A stretch of DNA of 64,000 nt from Planctomycetota bacterium. GTDB taxonomy: Bacteria; Planctomycetota; UBA1135; UBA2386. Below are positions 27,490 through 35,885 of the stretch, piece after piece. The stretch spans positions 248,001-312,000 of the forward strand of contig JADJPQ010000009.1 of NCBI GenBank assembly GCA_016713175.1, written 5' to 3'. Position 1 is the stretch's first letter; every line of letters begins with the position of its first letter. Below the pieces are notes generated by a model. The model was not told where the DNA came from. It searched no databases and was given only the letters and a program-made list of their open reading frames with translations. A program made the translations under genes and the position numbers.

Positions 27490-28962
27490 ATGCATCGCAT
27501 CCGCTACCTCGTCGGCTTGTTGACGCTGGCTCTGGCCGTGGGCGGCACCTGGGTGCTGCTGTGCTGGTTGCGGGCCGGCGAAGAACGGCCCGGTCTGCAG
27601 CTGCGGGTCGAGTTCCGCGATGCGCGCGGGTTGCGTGGCGGCGCCGATGTCCGTTATCGCGGGGTCACGGTCGGCACGGTGCGATCGGTGCAGATCGGCG
27701 AGGACGGCCACAAGGCGGTCGCCAACCTGGTGCTGGATCCGATCGGCGCGCGCCAGGCCGCGGTCAACAGCGCGTTCTGGATCGTGTCGCCGCGCTTTGC
27801 CGGGTTGACTGGCGGTGCGAGCGGCCTCGATACGCTGGTGCGCGACACCTACGTCGCGTTCGTGACCCAGGACCCGCGTGGCACCGAACTGGTGCACGGC
27901 AGCCTGATCGCCGGCAGCGAACGACCGCCGGCGAACGTCGAACCGGAGAGCCTCGAGCCGATCGAGCATGGCGACCTGCTGATGAGCGTGCTGGTGCCGG
28001 AGAACCACGGCCTGAAGCCGGGGTCGGCGGTGATCTTCCGCGGCACCCAGACCGGCGACGTGCGCGCGGTCGAACTCGCCAGCGATGGCAGCCATGTGCA
28101 GGTCCGGCTGCGCGTCGCGCGCCGCTTCCGTGCCACGGTCACCGACAAGTCGGTGTTCTGGATCGCCCGGCCTCACCTGTCCGGGGCGCTGTTCTCCGGC
28201 TTCACCGTCAGCGATGTCGGCTCGCTGTTGTCGCCGTTCGTCAACTACTGGACGGAACCTGGGCAGGGTCTGCCCGCCGAAGATGGCCTGCGTGTCGCTG
28301 CGGTGGCGTCGCGGCCGGAGGTGCGGATCCCGGAAGTTCCGGCGGCGGCGTTGCAATCGGCGCAGCCGGCGCCGGCAGTCCGTGGTGACCCCCTGGTCCT
28401 GGTGCGGGTCATCTACGCCGCCCAGGAGGAAGACACCTTCAGCGCCAACGACGCGATCCGCCGCGAGGGCACCGGAGTGTTGTTCCTCGACGCCTCCGGG
28501 CGTCCGGTGGTGGTGACGGCGCGCAGCCTGGTCGATGGCGCCTGGACCGAGGAGGACACGTTCGGCGGCGATCCCGAGATCATCGACGAACACATCAAGG
28601 TCGTCGTGCCGCAAGGACCGGTGCTGCGCGCCGGCCGGGTGTGGACCGCGCCGGGCGACCGCGACCTCGCAGCCTTGGTGCTGGAAGACGCGCCGCCCGA
28701 TCTGCGCAGCACACCGGCGAATCTGCTCGACTTCGCGATCGAACCGACGGCCGGCCACGTGCATGCGCTGCAGCCGGATGGCCTGGCAGCACCGGCGCAG
28801 GAGGCCACAGCACCGCCAGCGGACGTGGCGGCCGTTCGCGGCGCCGCGCTGGTGCACGATGGCCGCGTTGGCGCGATCTGTGGTCAGGCCAGTGGCCGTG
28901 ACGCGACTCCGGCCTGGGCACCGCTGGCGTTGCTGCCGGTCGACCTACGCCCGGGGAACTGA
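27490..28962 (+). CDS. MCE-domain lipid transport protein with a degenerate trypsin-like C-terminal domain
   Basis: This is a periplasm-facing protein of 490 residues anchored by one N-terminal helix (residues 7-28). Two MCE (mammalian cell entry) domains follow. The first is near 36-115 (GLRGGADVRYRGVTVGTVRS). The second is near 160-235 (GLKPGSAVIFRGTQTGDVRA). This is a PqiB-like tandem arrangement. Residues 300-490 look like a chymotrypsin-fold domain: GTGVLFLDASGRPVVVTARS near 327 resembles the catalytic-His strand, DRDLAALVLE near 390 the Asp strand, and GAALVHDGRVGAICG near 451 the Ser loop. His and Ser are absent, so a pseudoprotease is likely. The next gene encodes the ATPase-permease partner. 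The role is probably lipid transfer between membranes. Confidence 0.8.
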   Translation: MHRIRYLVGLLTLALAVGGTWVLLCWLRAGEERPGLQLRVEFRDARGLRGGADVRYRGVTVGTVRSVQIGEDGHKAVANLVLDPIGARQAAVNSAFWIVSPRFAGLTGGASGLDTLVRDTYVAFVTQDPRGTELVHGSLIAGSERPPANVEPESLEPIEHGDLLMSVLVPENHGLKPGSAVIFRGTQTGDVRAVELASDGSHVQVRLRVARRFRATVTDKSVFWIARPHLSGALFSGFTVSDVGSLLSPFVNYWTEPGQGLPAEDGLRVAAVASRPEVRIPEVPAAALQSAQPAPAVRGDPLVLVRVIYAAQEEDTFSANDAIRREGTGVLFLDASGRPVVVTARSLVDGAWTEEDTFGGDPEIIDEHIKVVVPQGPVLRAGRVWTAPGDRDLAALVLEDAPPDLRSTPANLLDFAIEPTAGHVHALQPDGLAAPAQEATAPPADVAAVRGAALVHDGRVGAICGQASGRDATPAWAPLALLPVDLRPGN

Positions 28963-28963
28963 C

Positions 28964-30496
28964 GTGACGGCTGCCGTGGTGCCGACCGGGTCCGGCTTGC
29001 CGCCGTTCTGGGCCTTCGAGCAGTTCTCGCTCGCGCATCGCCGGGCGGACAGCGAGGAAGTGCTGCTGGCGAACGTCCCGCTGTCGGTGCCGGCCGGCGG
29101 GTTCTTCCTGTTCGTCGGTCCAAGTGGCGGCGGCAAGTCGTCGCTGCTGCGCCTGTGCGCCGGTCTGGTCGAAGCGCGCGAGCCGGCACCACGATTGGGT
29201 GGCGGATTCCGCTGCCTCGGCCTCGATCTGTGTGCCGACTATCCGGCAGAGCTGCACGGCAGGGTCGCTGCGATCCTGCAGGACGAAGGGTTGCTCGACG
29301 AACTGTCGCCGCGCCAGAACGTCGAACTGGCGCTGCGCGCCGCCCAACGTTCGCCGAAGTTGGCACCCGGCCTGCTGGCCCAGGTCGGCCTCGAGCATGC
29401 ACCGGAACGGGTGGCCCAATTGTCCGGCGGCATGCGCAAACGCCTGGCTGTCGCCCGGGCGCTCGCCGCGGACCCTGAAGTGATGCTATGTGACGAACCG
29501 ACCGCCGGCCTCGATCCCGAGGCCGCGCGTCAGGTGGCGGCGCTGCTCCAGCAGAGCCACGACGGCGGTCGCGGTCGGACCACGGTGATCATCACGCACG
29601 ATCAGGCGGCGTTCGATGGGCTCGTCGACGGCATCCTGGTGCTCGATCGCGGCAATCGCACATTGCGCCTGGAGCCGCCGACGTTCCGCTGGCAGCCGGA
29701 CGGCGGACGGGCTCGCGCACCGGAGGCACAGGAAGGCGAGGGGCCGGCACTGCATGGCCTGCGCCGGCAACTGTTGCGGCTGGCGTCGGTGCTGGAGACC
29801 GTCGTCGAGTCCCTGGTGCGGCTGCCACCGGTGGAACCGGGTCAGGTGGCCAGGACGACCCTGCGTCTGCTGACCGAGTCGATCGCGTTCATCGCCGTCG
29901 CCGGCGGTGTGATCGGCGGCATGGCGACGTTCTTCGCGCTGCGCAACAACCCGATCCAGGGTGGCTTCGAGACGGCGCTGCTGACCGGCACCGGCAAGGT
30001 GCTGACTGCGGTACTGGTGCCGCTGCTCAGTGGGTTCTTCTTCACCGCGCGGATCGCCGCCGGCGCCGCGGCCAGGTTGGGCACGATGAAGCGCAACAAC
30101 CAGATTGCCGCGCTGCAGATGATGGGCATCCGCCCGGCGGACTACCTGCTGACGCCGCTGATCTGGGGCATGGTGCTGGCCATGCCATTGGTGACCCTGG
30201 CCGGTGTCGTCGCGTCCGCGTTCGCCGGGCTGTTCGCGGCCCAGGGAGTGTCGGGGATCACGACAATCGGCTGGGCCACGGCGTGGTTCCAGGCCGTCGA
30301 CCTGCGTGATGTCGAGATCGTCGCGCTGAAGTCGGCGCTGTCGGGCTATCTGGTCGCAGTGACCACGTGGCATCTGGCGACCGGTCCCAAGCGTTCCGGC
30401 GGCGAAGTCGGGGAAGCGGTCAATGCCGCGATCGTGATCGGCATGGCGGCGGTGCTGGCGGTGCACGCCGGGTTGACGTTCCTGGTCTACGCCTGA
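28964..30496 (+). CDS. MlaF-MlaE fusion: ABC ATPase joined to MlaE-type permease
   Basis: This 510-residue protein joins the two usual subunits of an MCE-linked lipid transporter. Residues 20-235 are an ABC ATPase with Walker A GPSGGGKSS near 52-60, signature LSGGMRKRLAVARAL near 153-167 and Walker B LCDEPTAGLDPEA near 176-188. Residues 290-510 are an MlaE permease with five or six helices, including NPIQGGFETALLTGTGKVL near 330 and MMGIRPADYLLTPLIWGM near 386. GTG 28964 begins one base after the stop of the MCE gene, so the two are co-translated. In most bacteria MlaF and MlaE are separate proteins. No MlaC-like carrier gene is adjacent. Confidence 0.88.
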   Translation: MTAAVVPTGSGLPPFWAFEQFSLAHRRADSEEVLLANVPLSVPAGGFFLFVGPSGGGKSSLLRLCAGLVEAREPAPRLGGGFRCLGLDLCADYPAELHGRVAAILQDEGLLDELSPRQNVELALRAAQRSPKLAPGLLAQVGLEHAPERVAQLSGGMRKRLAVARALAADPEVMLCDEPTAGLDPEAARQVAALLQQSHDGGRGRTTVIITHDQAAFDGLVDGILVLDRGNRTLRLEPPTFRWQPDGGRARAPEAQEGEGPALHGLRRQLLRLASVLETVVESLVRLPPVEPGQVARTTLRLLTESIAFIAVAGGVIGGMATFFALRNNPIQGGFETALLTGTGKVLTAVLVPLLSGFFFTARIAAGAAARLGTMKRNNQIAALQMMGIRPADYLLTPLIWGMVLAMPLVTLAGVVASAFAGLFAAQGVSGITTIGWATAWFQAVDLRDVEIVALKSALSGYLVAVTTWHLATGPKRSGGEVGEAVNAAIVIGMAAVLAVHAGLTFLVYA

Positions 30497-30536
30497 GGGC
30501 GCTGCTGCGGCGGCATCGGTGGTTCGTTCAAGCCGG

Positions 30537-31217
30537 ATGCAGCGTCGAACCGATGATCGAGCCGTGAAGGGCCTCGACAAGCTGACTTCGGTGCGCCTCG
30601 CGGAAGTCCTCACCCAGAAGGGTGTGGTGCCGGCCGAGGTGATCACCGATGCGCTGTACGCGCAGGACAAGAACGGCGAACCCTTCGTGCAGGTGCTGAT
30701 CGGCGGCGGTCACATCACCGAGTGGGATCTCGCCAAGCTGGTCACCGAGAACTTCCAGCTGCCGTTCCTGATGGCCGGCAACTACCAGATCTCGGAAGCC
30801 GCGCGCGACCGGCTGCCCAAGGAGCTGCTGTTCCGCCACATGCTGGTGCCGCTGGATGCGATCGACAACGTCGTCTGCGTGTCGATGCCGGTGCTGACGC
30901 CGTTCGAAGTGCTGATGAAGATCCAGAAGGAGCACAATTGCGATGTGTTCCCCTATGTCGGCCTGATCACCGAGAACAAGAAGGTCTTGTCCGACCTGTT
31001 CAAGGACTTCCCGCAGTGGTTGGAGGACGACCAGAAGCGACGTGAGGCGGGTGCGGCGAAGCGGGCGACCCAGAAGGACAGCAAGGACAAGGTCGGCGAC
31101 TGGATGAGCGTGTTCGACGCCGGCGACCAGGCGATCAAGGACCGACCCTCCGTGCGCAAGCCGGTGACGCCCCCACCGACGTCCAGCACGGCCCTGCCGC
31201 CGAAGAAGCCGGGCTGA
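30537..31217 (+). CDS. Stand-alone MshEN (type II secretion ATPase N-terminal) domain protein
   Basis: This soluble protein of about 226 residues matches the GspE/PilB N-terminal (MshEN) domain, which in other proteins binds cyclic di-GMP or partner proteins. Visible features are LTSVRLAEVLTQKGVVPAEV near residues 15-34, GGGHITEWDLAKLVTENFQL near 52-71 and KELLFRHMLVPLDAIDNVVC near 89-108. No ATPase domain follows; the tail is Lys/Asp-rich then Pro-rich (KPVTPPPTSSTALPPKKPG). ATG 30537 or GTG 30564 could start it; neither has a good Shine-Dalgarno. It ends four bases before the convergent tatA stop. Confidence 0.7.
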   Translation: MQRRTDDRAVKGLDKLTSVRLAEVLTQKGVVPAEVITDALYAQDKNGEPFVQVLIGGGHITEWDLAKLVTENFQLPFLMAGNYQISEAARDRLPKELLFRHMLVPLDAIDNVVCVSMPVLTPFEVLMKIQKEHNCDVFPYVGLITENKKVLSDLFKDFPQWLEDDQKRREAGAAKRATQKDSKDKVGDWMSVFDAGDQAIKDRPSVRKPVTPPPTSSTALPPKKPG

Positions 31218-31220
31218 GTC

Positions 31221-31610
31221 TCAGCCGGCCGGTGGACCCGCCGTGCCGTTTGGATCGACCGCTGGTGGCGCCGACGGCTCGGGCGCCGGATCGGCTGACG
31301 ACAGCGCCTCGTTGGTCAGATCGCGCAGCATCCTTTCGGGCTCGCGCCGGACCTGATCGATCATCGCGGTCGGCTGTTCCGCCGCCCGCCGAACGTCCTG
31401 GACGGTGTCCTGCAACGCTCGCTTGGCGTCGCGCAACGACCCATCGGCGTCCATCTGGCTCTTGAACTCGGCCATGCCGCGCTTCAGCTGGGCAACGGTG
31501 CGGCCGAGCGAACGGCCGACCTCGGGCAGGTTGCGGCCGTAGAGCAGCAGGCCGATCCCCAGCAGGATCACCATCTCCGTGAAACCGAGTGTCGGCAGGA
31601 ACGCGAACAC
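31221..31610 (-). CDS. tatA: Twin-arginine translocase subunit TatA/TatB family
   Basis: This single-span Tat component has 129 residues. The N-terminal helix FTEMVILLGIGLLLYGRNLPEVG followed by the amphipathic helix RSLGRTVAQLKRGMAEFKSQ is the TatA/B signature. A Glu lies in the first membrane helix. The tail is hydrophilic and ends in a Pro/Ala/Asp-rich run. GTG 31610 is preceded by TAGGAT at a 6-base gap, suggesting a leaderless message. No tatC lies nearby. Telling TatA from TatB is not possible by eye. Confidence 0.88.
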   Translation of the reverse strand: MFAFLPTLGFTEMVILLGIGLLLYGRNLPEVGRSLGRTVAQLKRGMAEFKSQMDADGSLRDAKRALQDTVQDVRRAAEQPTAMIDQVRREPERMLRDLTNEALSSADPAPEPSAPPAVDPNGTAGPPAG

Positions 31611-31616
31611 GGCAGC

Positions 31617-31622
31617 ATCCTA
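31617..31622 (-). promoter_or_regulatory. Putative -10 element for leaderless tatA
   Basis: On the minus strand TAGGAT lies six bases before the tatA GTG, the same spacing as at bshA. In the divergent direction TACCCT (31678-31683) lies 12 bases before the ettA ATG. The short spacer therefore appears to hold two back-to-back promoters. Confidence 0.5.
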
Positions 31623-31695
31623 TCGGCCGAGGCCCATCGTTGCTCGCCCGCACCTGGAACCGACGGAGCCCGTTCCTTACCCTGTTCGCCCCCTC

Positions 31696-33288
<1,593 letters not shown>

Positions 33289-33321
33289 GCGACGTCGTCC
33301 GTCGCGGCGCGACCGGTTCGG

Positions 33322-33849
33322 TCAGTGTCGCTTCAGACCGACCGACAGCCCCAGCAGCGCGAGGCCGGCCGCCGGCAGGCTGCCGGTCATGAAGCGCTGG
33401 AAGTCGCCCCACTCGTGCTCGACCGCGGCGGCGAAGCGATCCCACACCGTCTGGATCGCGTTCCAATCGACGTTCACCAGCCCGAAGTACGAAAGCAGGA
33501 ACGTCATGAACAGCCAGAAGCCGAGCGCGATGCTGGCGACCTTCACCATCGTGCGGATGAAACTGCCGATGCAGAAGCCGGCGAGGAACGAGAAGCCGAG
33601 GCGGAAGACCCCTTTGCTGGCCGGTTCGGGCGCCGCACTGGTCGATCCGCCGCCGAGGCCAGGCACGAAGGCGGCGCCGGCACCGCTCTCGCCGGTCGGC
33701 GGGTGCGCGCCGTGCGATGCGGACAACACACCGCCTGCGGCGGCGGCAAGCGTCGCACCGGCGACGAGGGCCTTCTTCCAGCCCGGCATGGCCTTCAACC
33801 AGCCGGAGAACGAGCGACTCGGGTCGGGTGAGGTCTTCGGATCGGCCAT
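33322..33849 (-). CDS. FUN14-family membrane protein
   Basis: This 175-residue protein has a hydrophobic segment near residues 24-43, a Gly/Ala/Pro-rich linker, then the FUN14 domain: FLAGFCIGSFIRTMVKVASI near 90-109, LSYFGLVNVDWNAIQ near 119-133 and a last helix near 157-170. Bacterial FUN14 proteins have no settled function; the eukaryotic relatives are mitochondrial membrane proteins. I place the start at ATG 33849, where the reading frame becomes protein-like; an upstream extension of about 42 residues is Arg/Ala-rich and less convincing. The gene is convergent with ettA and divergent from the DUF481 gene. Confidence 0.75.
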   Translation of the reverse strand: MADPKTSPDPSRSFSGWLKAMPGWKKALVAGATLAAAAGGVLSASHGAHPPTGESGAGAAFVPGLGGGSTSAAPEPASKGVFRLGFSFLAGFCIGSFIRTMVKVASIALGFWLFMTFLLSYFGLVNVDWNAIQTVWDRFAAAVEHEWGDFQRFMTGSLPAAGLALLGLSVGLKRH

Positions 33850-33996
33850 GGGTGCGCGAAGAGGGGCGCAGAGACTAACCGCTGCAACCGCTGCGTGCGG
33901 TGCGGCGAACGGCACAAAACGCCTGAATCTGCTTGAGGCACCCAGGTAGGCCCGCTTTCTTCCGACATACCTCACTTTTTCGGAGTCCAGAAACGA

Positions 33997-35022
33997 ATGC
34001 GCATCCCTCTCGCAGTCCTGCTGGCTGCAACCGTCGCCTCGGTTGCCAGCGCGCAGGACAAGGTCACGTTGTCCAACGGTGACGTGGTGACCGGCGCCAT
34101 CAAGACGATGGCCGATGGCAAGTTGACGATCTCGTCGCCGCTGGTCGGCGACATCACCATCCCGCTGGCCAACATCGCCAATCTGTCGACCGGCGCCCCG
34201 GTCGACCTGCTCAACACCGACGGTGAACGGTTCAAGCGCCGCATCGCCGGTATCGAAGGCGGTGACCTGAAGCTCGAAGGCGACATCCCGAGCCTGGCAC
34301 TGTCGCGGCTGGGCCAGATCAATCCCCCCGCGAAGGTGCCGGAGAGCTGGACCGGATCACTGACCGCCGGTGGTTGGATCACCAGTGGCAACACCGAGCG
34401 TCGCGCCATCGGCCTCGCGTTCGAGGCTGTACGCCGATCCGAGATCGACCGTATCACCGCCGATGCGTCGTGGGACTACTCCGAGGACAAGGCGACCGGT
34501 GACTGGGTGCTGAACCAGCGCCGCGCCGGCGGTGGCCTCAAGTACGACTACTTCCTGACCAAGAAGTGGTACCTGATCGCGACCGCGCGCGTGCTCGGCG
34601 ACACGCTGGCGAACATCAACCTCCGGTTCACCGGCGGTTTCGGCCTCGGCTACCAGTGGGTCGAGAACGACACGACCAACTTCTCGACGGAAGCCGGTCT
34701 GTCGTACTTCAACGAGAACTACCGCCGGGATCCGGTCCTCAACGTTGCCGATCCGAGCGTCGACTACCTCGCGGCTCGGGTGGCCTACAAATTGAGCCAC
34801 AAGCTCAGCGACACGACGAAGCTGCTGCACGGCACCGAGGCGTTCCCGAGTCTGGAAGACGCCAACGACGTCTACTTCCAGATGAAGACCGAAGTGCAGA
34901 CCAACTTGACCGCGAGCATGATCGCTTCGCTGGGCTGGGTCTGGGACTACGACAACACGCCGGCGACGGGTCGCGATCGTTCCGACCATCGCGTGTTGCT
35001 GGCGGTCGGCTGGACGTTCTGA
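33997..35022 (+). CDS. DUF481 outer-membrane beta-barrel protein
   Basis: This 341-residue exported protein has a signal peptide (MRIPLAVLLAATVASVASAQ, cleavage after about residue 19). Residues 20-110 look like a small all-beta domain (VTLSNGDVVTGAIKTMADGK). A DUF481 barrel of the YdiY type follows, from GSLTAGGWITSGNTERRAIG to a C-terminal aromatic residue (VGWTF), as expected for outer-membrane beta proteins. GGAG about 13 bases before ATG 33997 supports the start. Function unknown; the family includes salt-induced outer-membrane proteins. The gene stands alone. Confidence 0.85.
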   Translation: MRIPLAVLLAATVASVASAQDKVTLSNGDVVTGAIKTMADGKLTISSPLVGDITIPLANIANLSTGAPVDLLNTDGERFKRRIAGIEGGDLKLEGDIPSLALSRLGQINPPAKVPESWTGSLTAGGWITSGNTERRAIGLAFEAVRRSEIDRITADASWDYSEDKATGDWVLNQRRAGGGLKYDYFLTKKWYLIATARVLGDTLANINLRFTGGFGLGYQWVENDTTNFSTEAGLSYFNENYRRDPVLNVADPSVDYLAARVAYKLSHKLSDTTKLLHGTEAFPSLEDANDVYFQMKTEVQTNLTASMIASLGWVWDYDNTPATGRDRSDHRVLLAVGWTF

Positions 35023-35038
35023 TCGAACGGTTTCCGCG

Positions 35039-35794
35039 TCAGCGCCGCGGTGGACGCGGCGCGCACACCGACGCCGGCAGTGGCGCCGGTCGGACCACCA
35101 ACCGCGGCAGCGGCATCAGGCCGAGCTGATCCAACAGTTCGCCGATCGCGCGGTGACCTGCCGCGGTGTGGCGGATCAGCAACAAGCCATTCTGATCGTC
35201 GATTGTTGCCGCGTCGGCCCACGCATCGGGCGTGACGTTCTGCTTGATCAAGCGCTCGACCAGTTCGGCGGTGAAGCCGCTGACCGTCGTGCCCGAGTCC
35301 TCCTCCGGCGGGAACAGCACCTCGCCGCCGTCCTCGCCGAGACCGAGCTTCGGCCCCGGGAAGTTCTTCAACCGGACAAACTGCGATCGCAGGTTGTAGG
35401 CCACCAGATACGTCAGGGGTCGGACCTCGTCCTTGCCGACCAGGAACACGACGCCGTCGCGCCAGACGAAGCGCAGGCCGGTGCGCGCCTGGGTCGCCGC
35501 CATCACCGACCACGGCGTGGTCTTGCCGAGCGCGAGGTCGAACGCTGGCGTCGTCGCCGCGTCGCCCTTGCCGGCGAACAGGAACGTCAGTTTGTCGCCG
35601 GTCATCGCCGACAGCTGCCGACACAGTTCCTTCGCTGTGATCGCTTCGATCGTGAAGTCGACGCGCGTGCGCTTCAGCAGCGCCGTGGCCCGATCGCGGG
35701 CGCGTTGATCCTCGCGTTTCTCGACCACCAGAACCTCGTCTTGCGCCGCGACGGCAGCGGCCAGCCAGAGTCCCAAGAGGCATCGTGCGAACAT
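35039..35794 (-). CDS. Exported protein with secretin/TonB short N-terminal (STN)-like domain
   Basis: This 251-residue protein has a signal peptide (MFARCLLGLWLAAAVAAQ). Residues 35-110 resemble an STN domain: VDFTIEAITAKELCRQLSAM, FAFDLALGKTTPWSVM-like beta strands and TGLRFVWRDGVVFLVGKDE. Residues 110-235 contain a second region ending HRAIGELLDQLGLMP, which looks like the end of a secretin N-domain. No secretin or TonB-receptor barrel follows. ATG 35794 is used because the signal peptide begins there. TACCAT six bases upstream suggests leaderless expression. Function not known. Confidence 0.6.
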   Translation of the reverse strand: MFARCLLGLWLAAAVAAQDEVLVVEKREDQRARDRATALLKRTRVDFTIEAITAKELCRQLSAMTGDKLTFLFAGKGDAATTPAFDLALGKTTPWSVMAATQARTGLRFVWRDGVVFLVGKDEVRPLTYLVAYNLRSQFVRLKNFPGPKLGLGEDGGEVLFPPEEDSGTTVSGFTAELVERLIKQNVTPDAWADAATIDDQNGLLLIRHTAAGHRAIGELLDQLGLMPLPRLVVRPAPLPASVCAPRPPRR

Positions 35795-35800
35795 GCCCCC

Positions 35801-35806
35801 ATGGTA
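35801..35806 (-). promoter_or_regulatory. Putative -10 element for leaderless STN-like gene
   Basis: TACCAT on the minus strand lies six bases before the ATG at 35794, with no Shine-Dalgarno between. This is the same geometry as at bshA and tatA. Confidence 0.45.
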
Positions 35807-35885
35807 GCCATCGTCTGCTTCCCCGGTGGCGCCGTGCCCGCTACCCTGGCCGCCCCATTTTCGAGCGCAGCCAGGAAATCCGCCC

